Below, piece by piece: positions 1-9,295 of a DNA stretch of 24,422 nt. Positions within the stretch are counted from its first letter, which is position 1. Each line of letters starts with the position of its first letter. This stretch comes from Paramarasmius palmivorus (taxonomy: Eukaryota; Basidiomycota; Agaricomycetes; Agaricales; Marasmiaceae). Made by a program: the position numbers and the translations under genes. The notes under the pieces are model-generated. The model did no database searches. It was not told the origin of the DNA and was given only the letters and a program-made list of their open reading frames with translations. Location: contig JAYKXP010000340.1 of the NCBI GenBank assembly GCA_037176845.1, positions 1 through 24,422 on the forward strand, given 5' to 3'.

Positions 1-358
1 ACTACAGGCTACAGCTTTGCCCATGCCTGAGCCAGGGACTCCTGAAGTGATACTGGAAGGTTAGCCGTTATTACCTTGAAAGTGACGTCGGTGCATAACT
101 CACTCTCCAAACCTGATTCCAGATTTTCGCCAACTCGTACCTACTTCCTTGGGCCGGTGGATTCTCGACGGAGCCACCCAACTCTGTTGGCAATCATTCT
201 GGCAGGAGGCGACATATTCCTGTGGTGATGGCCAACGACTTTGCCCGGTCTTTGAAGCCTTCGCAGGTCCCGTAACACATGCCCCAAGGGGAACATTGAC
301 CGCCAGTCCGATGACAGTTGTACACCTTGTATGAGTGGGGTCCTCCCGCGATGGTAGG
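1..358 (-). pseudogene. 3' exon of a gene interrupted by the retrotransposon (block A copy)
   Basis: Unrecognised minus-strand coding remnant. The exon appears to start at 358, just after a TTTTTTCAG acceptor with an upstream CTAAT branch-like site. The preceding intron ends in a GTACGT donor next to the retrotransposon. Part of the frame contains a His-rich stretch (KVVGHHHRN). Reading frames do not stay open between blocks A and B because of one-base indels, so neither the C-terminus nor the product can be fixed. The upstream exons lie on the far side of the retrotransposon at 4103-4477. Linking the two sides rests on the splice donor and the matching frame, which is inference. The gene may continue to the left of the window. 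Confidence 0.35.
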
Positions 359-413
359 CTGAAAAAAATGTATTAGAAGTCGTCATTGCATTGTGAAGGA
401 AATACGTACGCAG

Positions 414-782
414 TGTCAGAGTTTTAGGATTGACTTGTTAGCAGCGATAGCGCAGGTAGCGCGATTAAACGATAGCTGATGACAGAGGGGTTTTTGAGAG
501 AACCTCGAAGATGGAACTGATGTGATTAAATGTGTATGTAGGGTTTTCTTCTAGCTTTTATACATGAGTGAGGGAATTAAAAGATAATCTAAAGGTCCGA
601 GAATAGATACTAAGTAACTAGAAATAACAGACCAGTCAGTGTCAGTAATTGTCAGTAAATGGTGTGTATACAGCGGGTCAAAGCTTTGTTCTATGTATTC
701 TGACTTTCTTTAATTGTGGCAATAGGCGGAATAAAGTGAAAATAACTTGTTCAAGTGACATATATATTTTGGAATTCCAACA
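414..782 (-). repeat. LTR (3' LTR of the block A element)
   Basis: About 369 bp, starting TGTCAGAG and ending AATTCCAACA on the plus strand, which is TG..CA in the element's sense. It aligns along its length with 3732-4101, 17895-18259 and 21157-21524. Shared landmarks include GATAGCGCAGGTA, TGTATGTAGGGTTTT, GAGAATAGA and ATAACTTGT. The flanking bases on the left are CGCAG, a probable 5 bp target duplication. Confidence 0.9.
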
Positions 783-2141
783 CAGCCCCTACAAACCCTT
801 GGATGAAGGAATTATAGGGGTTTGACTATAATTCTTGTTAGCGTGTATTGTTCTGTTCGGTGATTCTTATGTGTGATCCAGGTGGCTCGATGTTTGTGTT
901 CTGATGTATCTCCGGTGTTTAATCTTCTGTCGGTGGTAGTATTGGTTTCTATGGTGGCTCTCCATGATCAGCTTCTTTGGATCGTTCCTGAATAGTTATC
1001 CTGTTGGGATGGACATTGACAAGTTGTTTAGGTCCAATTGTTTTTCCTTTTGTGACATGTTTCCTGCATTGAGATTCATGCACGGCGAGCTTGTTTCGAA
1101 ATGTCGTTTTGATCGAGTTTTTGTGCTCCCTCGACGAGAGAGATCTGCAAATGGTTCCAAGACTTTGGCTCTGTCTTGTTCTCCTTGTGTGCCAATGTTG
1201 GTCTGTTCCATTTTCCTGTTCATTTTTCTCCCTTGGGGATGTTTCTTTGTTTCATCTTTGTCCTATGACTTTCATCAGCCATTCTGGATGCAATTTCTCC
1301 TCTCATAAGTATTGTGCGATAAATTGGTGACATATTTGGCAACCAATGGTGTTCTTGAATGTTTATGTCCTCCATGAATTTCATGGTCCTTAGGTCTCTG
1401 TAGTTGTCTGTGGTTGAATTTCTTTGGTTGTCCTGTGTGTGTGTTCTTGATGGTTTGGTTGTTTGAGAATCGCCCATTCTAGTTTTCTTGCTTATGATCG
1501 CTTTGCTATCAATAGGGTTCTGTAGATCGACAATTAGTGGCCATTGTGGTGTCGATTTCCACAGCCATGATGCTGTTTCTTTCCTTTCCTTGGGTATTGT
1601 GTGTGTAGGTTTTGTCTTGTGACACGGGAATTATGGGATCTCTTCTTCATATGTCCATTTCAGTGATATGGAACAATATTCACTATTCGGCCCTTTTTTC
1701 CCTTTGTAACATGTGCCTTCTTCCCCATATTTCCTTTTCTACGCTCTAACAGCACTTTCATTTGCACTGTTGATTTCCGTTTCCTCTCGCGCCCTCTTCT
1801 CCATGGTTTGGCTGTGCTTGTCTTCATCAGATCTATCTGGATTCCTCAGATTCATCATCTGATTTCTGGATTTTGGCTTTGATAGCACATTTTGCCGGCG
1901 ATATGCCCTTTTTCCTTGAAATCTGAAAATGTGAATGTCTTGTGATCTCTATCTCCTCGCCCTGTCGATTCATTAAAATTCGGCTCTTCCTCGGCTATTA
2001 AAATGTGATTACTATACTAGTGCCTCTATTATGGAATGATCTCGGGAAATAAGTGTGCTTCCTCCTTCTTGGACTTTGCCTCGGCGCATTGCTTGTCATT
2101 TGCACTTCAGCTCGGAATAGCAGCCAATCGCTTGGTAAACA

Positions 2142-2166
2142 GTGTGTGTGTGTGTGTGTGTGTGTG
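2142..2166. repeat. (GT)n run inside the block A gag region
   Basis: About 12 GT units. At the matching place in block B (about 19563-19576) the sequence is non-repetitive. The flanking sequence (ending AACAG, resuming GATTCACTG) is the same in both copies. Confidence 0.9.
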
Positions 2167-2296
2167 ATTCACTGTATACGGTCATAACAGTGTGATTGTT
2201 GAATTCAATGATTGGGAAACTGATGCAATTAATGCATTCTTGAATGATCATCCGAAATAGTGATGTTTCGTGATGTGAGTTCGTTTGGATATTTGA

Positions 2297-2320
2297 GTGT
2301 GTGTGTGTGTGTGTGTGTGT
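2297..2320. repeat. Second (GT)n run inside the block A gag region
   Basis: Twelve GT units in place of a non-repetitive stretch at about 19710-19733 in block B. The flanks (GGATATTGAG, CATTG) are shared by both blocks. Confidence 0.9.
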
Positions 2321-3571
2321 TTCATTGGACCTTTGCCAAGTCGTTTGCAAAGATTGATTGTATAGCTTGCGTTTCAGGTCGTGCTTCTGTCAAAGGAATT
2401 CTTTGTGTCATAATCCTTCTTTAATCTGTCCATGATGCTTGTGATGTCTTCGCATTTCGATATCTTCGAAGTATGGTGTCGGCAATTTTCCAACAATTGC
2501 TGTTCATAGATCGGCTTCTGCGTCTCCTTCTTTGCAGTAGTCAGTACTTCCATACCCTATCGACTTTGCTGAAGTTCTACACGCATTTGCCACATGCCCC
2601 AATTTGTGCCTTCGCTCCTTTTTTAACTTGGTTACAGTCGTTAAATGCTTATGGAACATGCTTTAGATGCGCATTTTTTAATTGTCCTTCGTTCATTCGT
2701 CTGAATCAAATGTATTTTCCTTTGGTGGTCTCTTGGGAGATGGTTGTTCTCGGTTGGGGTTTAGGAACGATGCTGGGCGATTCTGGTTGGATGTCCTTCA
2801 CGTCGTCGGCAGGTGTTCCTTTTGTCTTCTTCAGTACTGTTTATCAGTTATCACCTTCTGGATTCCTGTTCTGAGTCTTCTTTCTGCTCTTGTTCACTTT
2901 TCAGGGTCCAGTTTTCTTTATTGGATTCTTCAGCATATCTAATCCCTTTTCGAACTCTTCAGCAAGTTCTGTGTTCTTCTTCAACAGTTCTACCTGTGAA
3001 GTGATGTTCCCCCTGGTGGGAATTACTAATGGTTGTGGTTCTGGAACTTGTTGTTCGTAGTACGTTTCCTCGAACTATGTTTCGTTGTATCGTCACAATC
3101 CTTAAAATTTCCAAACCTAATAACGCTTCCTTTGGCGTCCTGACTCGGATTCTTCTGTTTGGAACGGTGGTTCTTCGCAAGTTCCCACTTCCGTTGTTGA
3201 GATCTAAGTAACAATCTCGTAGTTCGTCGACGTTGGAACTGATGTGGCCATTGAACACAGATTAAATCTGTTCGAAGTGTGGGGTTGTGCGGAAGATATG
3301 GTGGGTGTGCCAATCCTCCAATGGACTAGTCTCCTAGAAGGTATACGCGATGGATTCCTCGTTTGGATGTGATGTATTGCTCTGTTGCTGTCCGATGGAT
3401 GCCTGTTCTACTGCCTATGGTGTAGGTGCTGACTAGGATTCCGGCTAGGGTTCCTAGGATCCTCGTAGTATTTGGTTTGGGTCGAACGTTCCGATACCTG
3501 GGGTACTGCTTCTGGATTGACAACGGCTACCTTACGGAAACACTAGTCCAATAGTCCTTTGCTTTGGGCTA

Positions 3572-3666
3572 GGGGATATTCTGGCGTCCCTGCTCGCCAA
3601 TCGATATACGATTTGGTTCTTGGTTCCTTGGGGAATATTACGGCGTCCCAAACTCGCCACTATACC
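3572..3666 (-). repeat. Paired direct repeat in the retrotransposon leader (block A)
   Basis: Two imperfect copies of a unit of about 37 bp, at 3572-3609 and 3630-3666, sharing GATATT, GGCGTCCC and CTCGCCA followed by a TATAC-containing end. The block B pair is at 21005-21042 and 21062-21098. In the element's sense they lie just downstream of the primer-binding site, in the untranslated leader. Confidence 0.7.
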
Positions 3667-3714
3667 ACATATGAAATCGGTATTACTCTGGTTGGCTAGA
3701 AAAATAAGTTTATA

Positions 3715-3731
3715 GCCCGGGGCCCATAACC
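3715..3731 (-). other. Primer-binding site, initiator tRNA-Met anticodon-arm type
   Basis: Directly after the 5' LTR the minus strand reads GGTTATGGGCCCCGGGC. This is complementary to an anticodon arm of the form GGGGCCCAUAACC, containing the CAU anticodon. Drosophila copia uses the same arrangement, priming from an internally cleaved half of initiator tRNA-Met rather than from the tRNA 3' end. The block B version at 21140-21156 differs at two positions. Confidence 0.75.
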
Positions 3732-4101
3732 TGTCAGAGTTTTAGATGAACTCTGTTTAGCAGCGATAGCGCAGGTAAGCGCGATAAACGATAGCTGATG
3801 ACAGAGGGTGGATGAGAGAAACAAGATGAACTGATGTGATTACACTGTTGTATGTAGGGTTTTTGTCTAGCTTTTATACTTTGAGTGAGGGATAAAAGAT
3901 AAGCCTAAAGGTACGAGAATAGATTTTACTAAGTAACTCGAAATAACTGACAGTCAGTGTCAGTAATGTAGTAAATGGGTGATACAAGGGGTCAAAGCTA
4001 CTGTTCTATGTATATCTGCTATTCTTAAAGTAATTGTGGATAGGCGGAATTAAAGTGAAAAATTACTTGTCAATTGACATTCTATATTTAGAATTCCAAC
4101 C
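3732..4101 (-). repeat. LTR (5' LTR of the block A element)
   Basis: About 370 bp, TGTCAGAG to AATTCCAAC on the plus strand, aligning end to end with the other three LTR copies in the window. The last bases are garbled (CCAAC then CAGCAGG) compared with block B (CCAACA then CTCAGG), so the right edge is uncertain by one or two bases. Confidence 0.88.
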
Positions 4102-4102
4102 A

Positions 4103-4477
4103 GCAGGACGGCAGACACGGCTCTCCCCCTCCTCAGGGACACTTGCCACTGCAGCCTATTGACTGGGCAGATCGCACTGATAGCTGGAATAGACATCTAG
4201 ATATTGTTCTGTAAGTCAGCGAAGGCTCGACGGACATATCAGATAAATACTACGTTACCTCAAGACGATACAGTGCGCGTTCAGGGGAGTTGATGGGGGA
4301 AAAGACAAGGAAAACACTGAGGCGCTTGGCTTTGTTGTGGCGGAAACCTCGTGGCCGGGTGATACGGACAAATGAAAGCCGTCCCTCTCTCCTTAGGCAG
4401 TTCCACTTCATAGACCCGTTCAAAGCAGAGAAAATCAGCCATCTGGTGCGTTGCTCTAAATCCCTAAGATCTTCCAT
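4103..4477 (-). pseudogene. 5' exons of the gene interrupted by the retrotransposon (block A copy)
   Basis: Unrecognised gene. Exon 1 runs from the ATG at 4477 to 4259 (73 codons, basic, Arg-rich, beginning MEDLRDLEQRTRW). It ends at a GTAACG donor. A 50 nt intron (4209-4258) closes with TTACAG and has a CTGAC branch-like site. Exon 2 starts at 4208 and reaches the retrotransposon, where the joined target would read CCTGC then GTACGT, a good donor. Exon 2 has in-frame stops in both blocks, at places where the copies disagree by indels, so they may be errors. The start is the first ATG of an open frame and is not supported by homology. The RING gene lies on the opposite strand to the right. 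Confidence 0.4.
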
Positions 4478-4861
4478 CTGATGAATTCCAATGAAAATGT
4501 ATGCCTTCAGAGTGACTGTACGAAGGCTCCGAGCGTCACCTCCCCTACGTGGAAGATGTCATCGAGCGGTTGTCAACACGGTGCGTGGTTTATCTCTCTA
4601 GAGGGTGTAACCAATCCCAGAACTCATTCCTTGACTCAGGTCAAGACGGTTCGAGATGGCAGGGTCCAACCCTTGTGTGGGAATATGTTGGCTTCCTGAA
4701 AGTTTATTTCACGTTGCAAAGCTTGAACAGGTTGCTTCAAGTTGTTCAGCGACAGAACACCTTGCTTTCAATCTCTTCCAGTGACAGAGAAAATAAACCC
4801 TTTGAAGACTGTTATGAGTTGGTAGGTCCCCACCCGTTAAACAATCGGTTGGTGCTGAAGG

Positions 4862-5629
4862 TATACTCATACCCTTGCGACCAGCTCTGCGCCAACTTGG
4901 ACGCCGGAGGACTTGAATCTTTTTGGACAATATTGTGCACAAGCAAACCAAACCCGACTTGCAACGGTACTTTGTCTCGCCTCTCTCAGTTCCGGGTGTG
5001 GCAGACAGGTGATGCACAGCAGGAATCCAGTGGCAACGTGGAAGATCTGAAACGTGAAATCGAGTTCCTGAAAAGCCAACACCTATTGGATGTAACGGTT
5101 CGTGCCTCGGTGCATTGAGTTAGATGACGAAGCTAGGGGTTCTGATACATGTCGCAGGAGCAACGACAGCTACTCCAGCGTCTAGCGCTTTCGGAGAACT
5201 CAAGGACCGCATTGGAGGATATTTATCTGAAGGCTGTGAGCGACAATTTGGACCTGCACAATGCTCAGAAGGAACAGGTGAACAAGTTCTGATGTTTCTA
5301 CAATGCCTTCGCTGTTAACAGCCCCTGGCATTGCATATCAGGTGTCGTTAACTGTTTTGAGGGAGAATGTCGCATGTCAGTTGTGTACTGGAGTATTGGT
5401 GGATGCTGTTGTGTAAGTGTCTTGTGTTGCATTGGGACAAATACAAGGACTGATTTAGTACGTGACCAGTTTGGCTGGATGCGGTCATACCTTTTGCGAG
5501 GGATGTATCAAACAAAAGTGCTGGGAACGCCGTAAATGTCCCTCCTGTAATGAACCTATTGAAACTGTTCCACAAGTGAATCACATTGCTCGCACATTGG
5601 CCCAGCTCGTTGACCACAGGTGCCACTGA
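4862..5629 (+). CDS. RING-finger protein with coiled-coil N-terminal part, 5' end uncertain (block A copy)
   Basis: Likely RING-type E3 ubiquitin ligase. Exons that join in frame are about 4862-4966, 5023-5091, 5158-5277, 5342-5412 and 5470-5629; introns are 56, 66, 64 and 57 nt with GT..AG ends. The third intron has a TTAAC branch-like site, the second CTGAT. The middle exons are heptad-rich (EDLKREIEFLKSQ; EQRQLLQRLALSEN). The last two exons make a C3HC4-type RING: CQLC, then CGHTFCEGC, then CPSC, followed by about 25 residues to the stop. A RING at the C-terminus behind a coiled coil suggests a dimeric ligase, which is inference. An open frame continues upstream from about 4512 and may contain more exons, but the switch of frame there is unresolved, so the start codon is unknown. 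The neighbour is convergent. Confidence 0.7.
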
Positions 5630-5867
5630 TAGTCAGAGGCAAGTCAGGGGACATTGGCCTTGGACGGTTGACATTATTCATTGCTTCTCTTGTGTATGGG
5701 GATACTAGTATACAGACGTAGTCGGAGTGTAATCAAGTTTACAATGCAAAGCTGCCTATGTTAAAATCACGGCCAGCCACGGTGTTTGAATCGAAAGAAG
5801 TTGAATTGAAATATGTATCGCTACCAGCAAAACATTCTACAAGTGAATACGTGTAATACGTAGTCAA
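5630..5867. other. Convergent 3' intergenic gap
   Basis: This gap of 238 bp separates the stops of the RING gene and the coiled-coil gene. It should hold the 3' ends of both transcripts. No gene, hairpin or repeat is seen in it, and it is identical in block B up to position 5795. Confidence 0.6.
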
Positions 5868-6414
5868 CTACGTAAGAGTAGCAAGTAGCTCCTCCCCTGC
5901 CTTTACGCTCGCATTGCACTGACTGAATTCAGCCAATACCACTTGCTGTCCTGCCTGTGCATCCTCAAGTTTCTTGGTGAGGTCGGAGAGCTCAGACTCC
6001 AGCTTTGTGATAGTTTCGTCCCTCCTGGCGAGCTCCACTCGGAGGCTAAGAATGATAATGGTTTCATTGGACAACTGAGGCACTTCGACGCGTTTATCCT
6101 CGATCTCTTCACCAGTTTCTTGATGTTTTTCCTTGTCAGAAAGATCACCTGAAGTTTCAAGTCAGTGAGGCAATAAATATAAGCAAGCTGTTCACTCCAC
6201 CATGGGTGCCAGTTTTTTTAACCACAGTCTGAGGCTCGAAAGAGTCTTGCTGATAGTATCTGTGTAATCGTTAGGGTAGCAACGCAGGCAGAGGATGATT
6301 TACGCACGAGTTGTCTTTGTCTCTCTTGACATAAGAAACTCGTTGGCAACAACTACGCCGAGGCCGCTTTGGAGGGCAATTCTCGACGTCTGCAAGAGCT
6401 CGTTTGACGTTCAT
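5868..6414 (-). CDS. Small nuclear-type coiled-coil protein (about 151 aa), frame interrupted in block A
   Basis: Three exons: 6414-6304, 6259-6196 and 6148-5868. Intron 1 is 44 nt with a CTAACG branch site and ACACAG acceptor; intron 2 is 47 nt with CTGAC. Phases agree across both junctions. Exon 1 (37 aa) has a basic PPKRPRR stretch resembling a nuclear localisation signal. Exon 3 is a strong coiled coil (ELARRDETITKLESELSDL, then KKLEDAQ). Codon 14 of exon 2 is TAA here but TTA in block B, a single-base difference in a T/A run. This is either a real nonsense change or a base error. The family is not recognised. The gene is convergent with the RING gene, and a partnership between two coiled-coil products is possible but unsupported. 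Confidence 0.5.
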
Positions 6415-6753
6415 ACCGCGTGAATTGCTGGTGACCAGGGTGATGAAGACGGAGGAGCGAGAAGGACTTGGGAAAAGGGCTGGGGTATGATTCGGCTGTA
6501 GGATTCATATCGTTGTTATCTAGACCATGGGCAATGGATCGGGGTGGATAAAGTGTCAAGCGAAACTCGTCTGATGCCGTCCATATTTGGAATTGGGTGG
6601 AAATAGCGAAAGTTACAGTTGAAATAGCGATATGTCACTCTCAATTCTGATTACAATTTATACACCCGTACCAGCTGATGCTTTACAAAGTCACTGGGTC
6701 ATGACCCGGGGTCACATTGCAAAGTATCAGAGTCAGTCCCAGGGTAGTCCTAG
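6415..6753. other. Region between the coiled-coil gene and the palindromic element
   Basis: About 340 bp upstream of the coiled-coil gene, probably holding its promoter. It contains CACCCAATTCC and TATTTCC stretches but no convincing TATA box. An alternative frame begins at the ATG at about 6508 but overlaps exon 1 in another phase and is not favoured. Confidence 0.4.
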
Positions 6754-6760
6754 TCTCACT
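6754..6760. repeat. Target site duplication of the palindromic element, left
   Basis: TCTCACT immediately precedes the left terminus CACTTCAGTCACC. The same seven bases follow the right terminus at 11686-11692. Confidence 0.8.
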
Positions 6761-6857
6761 CACTTCAGTCACCCCCCATATAGGACCTAATAGGTCCATC
6801 TCTTGAGGTGAGCAGTTGGGCCTCTTAGGTGGGTTTTTTAGTTGTGGTTACCTCAAT

Positions 6858-6935
6858 AGGCAACTACCTCTACCTTAAGCCTGCAATAGGGCATTTTCCT
6901 GGAATTCAGCTAAATTGAGGTTTAGGCAGCTACCT
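6858..6935. repeat. Two subterminal copies of the 12 bp motif AGGYANNNRCCT
   Basis: AGGCAACTACCT at 6858-6869 and AGGCAGCTACCT at 6924-6935. They are part of the motif set clustered at 7446-7700. Confidence 0.7.
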
Positions 6936-7445
6936 ATATAGTATAAAAGATTTCAAGCTATTGCCTGGGCTTTATTGGTAAATACCATATTTGTGTGACG
7001 TGACAGGGGGTGTCAGGGGTCCTGATTCTGAAAAATAGGCTATAAAATAGGCATTTATGCTCTGATATTGCTTTCAATTATTCTATTGATGCTTTTATCT
7101 TGTAAGTGTTTATAGAACTTAGATAGTGTAAATGCTATACAAGAAATGTGTCTATTTCTCATTGAATAGCATGCTCCCAAATAGGCTATAAGGATGCAAA
7201 TGTAACATATAAAAGGCTATTGAGCATTAATGTTAGACATAATAATTAGAGTAAAATAATATAAAACTCTAACCACAAAAAGCAGCACAGTATTTACTAT
7301 TAGTAGCTTAAAATATAGATGCTAACACTATAAAATTGTAATCTTACCAATCTATAAAGTATTATAGATAGCTGTCTGTAAATTGAAAGCAGATATCTGA
7401 CTCTATATAACTTAAGAGTCTCTACCCATCATTTAAAAATAAGAT

Positions 7446-7700
7446 AGGCAGCAACCTGTATCCTCTGGGCACTTGCTTTAATATAAATGGTGTCTACCAT
7501 AGCTCACAGGCATATACCTTGAGTTAGCCTATACTATAGGCAATTACCTGAAAGCTATATAGATAACAGGTAGTAACCTATATCTTTCAGGTATCTGCCC
7601 TAACATCAATGTATCTACCACAGATCTCAGGTAGTTGCCTCAGGCTCTTTTAGACTACAGGTAATTACCTCAAAGCTATATAAGTGACAGGTGTTTGCCT
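7446..7700. repeat. Cluster of eight self-complementary 12-mers (left arm)
   Basis: Motif AGGYANNNRCCT or a close variant at 7446, 7508, 7538, 7568, 7589, 7629, 7659 and 7689. Spacings are often near 30 or 60 bp, so sites would often lie on a similar face of the helix. Some are perfect palindromes, such as AGGTAATTACCT at 7659. The core is its own reverse complement, as expected for a site bound by a dimer. Confidence 0.75.
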
Positions 7701-7803
7701 GAGATAGATATATAAAATAATACATATATTATTATACTTTCTATAATCCAAAACAGGCAAGGACCCAGAGGAATTCATGAATTATTTTTTTACATACTTT
7801 ATG

Positions 7804-7966
7804 GCGCTTTTTTGGGCGCTTTTTTGGGCGCTTTTTTAACAGGAAAATAATTCCCACCCCTTCTGACATCATTTAAACATTATTTTAAAGTTATTTTAGA
7901 GTTTTTGAGCGCTTTTTGAGCGCTTTTTTTAATGGAAAATTATTCCCACCCCTTCTGACATCATTT
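7804..7966. repeat. GCGC-T6 tandem repeat and duplicated 47 bp module (left arm)
   Basis: Three 12 bp units of GCGCTTTTTTGG begin at 7804, 7816 and 7828. A 47 bp module starting GCGCTTTTTT and containing ATTCCCACCCCTTCTGACAT occurs at 7828-7874 and again at 7920-7966, a period of 92 bp. The mirror image lies at about 10480-10643. Confidence 0.85.
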
Positions 7967-8293
7967 GAGATCTTCTCCACTCCGCTTTTTTGGTCCCAAA
8001 ATAGAAGGTGCTCTTACCTCACTATTTTCTACCTGGAATCAATGCATTGGGGGGCTATTGGGGCATGCTGGGGGGCTATAAAAATTACATTTTTGAGGGA
8101 ATATGTTCTAATATGTTCTAAAAGCATGCTACTGCAATTGGGGGGCAGGAGAATGCAAAAAAAGCAGTCCAAATATGGTAATTCAGGAAAATGGCATATT
8201 GGATCTTGGGCTACAGGGCAGATATTGACATGGGGTAAGTTGGAGGACCTAGATACATTAGATACAAGGCTAGGGACACCAAATAGTATATAG
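7916..8293 (+). other. Conserved open frame in the left arm, probably not a gene
   Basis: Open for 126 codons but beginning at TTG inside a T-run, with the first ATG about 43 codons in. The mirror frame at 10158-10535 (minus) translates identically; the only difference seen is a synonymous ATT/ATC at an isoleucine codon. Near identity of the arms explains that without selection. No domain is recognised. The frame also includes the duplicated GCGC-T module, which looks structural rather than coding. Confidence 0.15.
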
Positions 8294-9155
8294 ATTAGTG
8301 AGATAATGGTGTTTAAATATCAAAAATACTGAAAATCTCCGAGATTGGGGGAATAAAATTACAGGATGGGATGTAATGCAGCTAGGGCTTAGATATTGTG
8401 GATGAGGGATGATATATATGTTCCTTTGATTGGTTTACAATCCTGGAGAGCTGCCTATTTTTCCAGATTTATTACAGCTAAATTCGCTTTTTTTAGACAT
8501 TGGTAATACTATACCACAGGGAATGATTGGAATAGGCTAATTCTTGTTCATAACCCACTCTAGGGTATACAGATGACAAATATATACTTGCCCAAGCACT
8601 CCTGTATGTGCAACACCTTGTTCAATCCAATGTATTGTACAGTTATGTGATATAGGTAGTAATACATGAATAGCACCTCAGGGAAGCATCCCAGCACCAA
8701 GGTGAGTTCAGAATCAAGTTCAGGCACTCAAAATACACTTTCCTACTATGAAAGTACATTTTTTGAATACATCTGTATGTTGCTACATAAAAAATCACAT
8801 TTTTAGGGGTTTTTATGCACTGGAGCATGGGGACTGCTCCTAAAATCACCAAAAGTGAATTAGAGACTGCTCACTATGCATAGAACAGGAATATCAATTG
8901 CCTCCATGAGTCCCATGACAGCAAACCATATGCCAGATGCATCAATTCTTGCACAATTACAGAAAACATGTAATATTGATGTAGTATTACAGGGAGTGAT
9001 CTGGAGGCTTGGGGAACCTCAAAATCAAATTCAGCATGAAAAAACAGTTAAGAAACAATCCAGGTTTGAAAGGAATCCAATTACTATAGCTTGAGATATG
9101 TTCAAGTTATGTTTATAGGCTTATGTGTAAAGTACTTGCAATCAATCTTTAACTT

Positions 9156-9295
9156 ACTTTTCATTTAGGTCTTCCAGACCATTAGACCACCCTAGAACTA
9201 GCAATACCAACTCTATGACATTAGAATATGAAGTATATAATACAATTTGGTGTCTAGTTGATCTCAGAATGCTTAATGAAAAGGTCAGACAATCC
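9156..9295. other. Central spacer of the palindrome
   Basis: 140 bp without long inverted identity, except a short CTTTTCATT block that pairs after a skip of about 11 bp. A frame of 68 codons crosses it but starts at a non-ATG codon and has no support. Confidence 0.7.

Larger units (their letters stand above)
783..3731 (-). pseudogene. Degraded or mis-sequenced gag region (block A copy)
   Basis: Collinear with the gag region at 18260-21156. The zinc-knuckle segment, intact in block B at 19328-19369, aligns near 1880-1930 but is frameshifted. Most differences from block B are single-base insertions in short homopolymers. In at least four places a (GT)n run replaces unrelated sequence of similar length. 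No frame longer than about 130 codons survives. Because the changes are mainly indels rather than C-to-T transitions, consensus error fits better than repeat-induced mutation. If so, the real copy may be intact. Confidence 0.7.
414..4101 (-). mobile_element. Gag-only LTR retrotransposon, copia-like (block A copy)
   Basis: Complete LTR element read on the minus strand, so its 5' LTR is the right-hand one (3732-4101) and its 3' LTR the left-hand one (414-782). In its own sense the LTR begins TGTTGGAATTC and ends CTCTGACA. A primer-binding site follows the 5' LTR. The internal region is about 2.95 kb and aligns throughout with the better copy at 18260-21156, but here the gag frame is broken by many indels and by low-complexity (GT)n runs. 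No reverse transcriptase, integrase or RNase H reading frame is visible in any frame. The copia assignment rests on the primer-binding site and the single-knuckle Gag, not on a polymerase, so it is provisional. Confidence 0.85.
1..6760. repeat. Block A, direct repeat of block B (about 6.76 kb)
   Basis: This block matches 17492-24264 in the same orientation from its first base to the target site of the palindromic element. The order of parts is the same in both: interrupted gene, LTR retrotransposon, interrupted gene, RING gene, coiled-coil gene. Differences are mostly one-base insertions and deletions scattered through the block, with some exactly matching stretches such as 5341-5795 against 22801-23255. 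The repeat spacing is about 17.49 kb. Whether homology continues to the left of base 1 cannot be seen. Confidence 0.95.
6761..9155 (+). repeat. Left arm of the palindrome
   Basis: Inverted copy of 9296-11685. By eye the outer 2 kb is about 99 percent identical to the other arm, while about 8870-9095 differs at roughly one base in ten. Near the terminus lies a short hairpin-capable sequence GGACCTAATAGGTCC (6783-6797), also present in the right arm. Confidence 0.95.

Noticed and set aside
113..131. tRNA genes or CRISPR-like arrays anywhere in the window
   Set aside because: No cloverleaf-compatible A and B boxes and no regularly spaced repeats with unique spacers were found. The 12-mer clusters have variable cores and spacing and lie in a fungal element.
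4250..4481. Plus-strand frame of 63 codons opposite exon 1 of the interrupted gene
   Set aside because: The minus-strand frame has an ATG, a donor and a following intron; the plus-strand frame has none of these.
8643..8852. Minus-strand frame of 69 codons in the left arm, mirrored at 9599-9808 with several amino-acid differences
   Set aside because: It starts at TTG in both arms, has no recognisable domain, and its conservation is explained by the inverted repeat. Several differences change amino acids, so there is no sign of selection.
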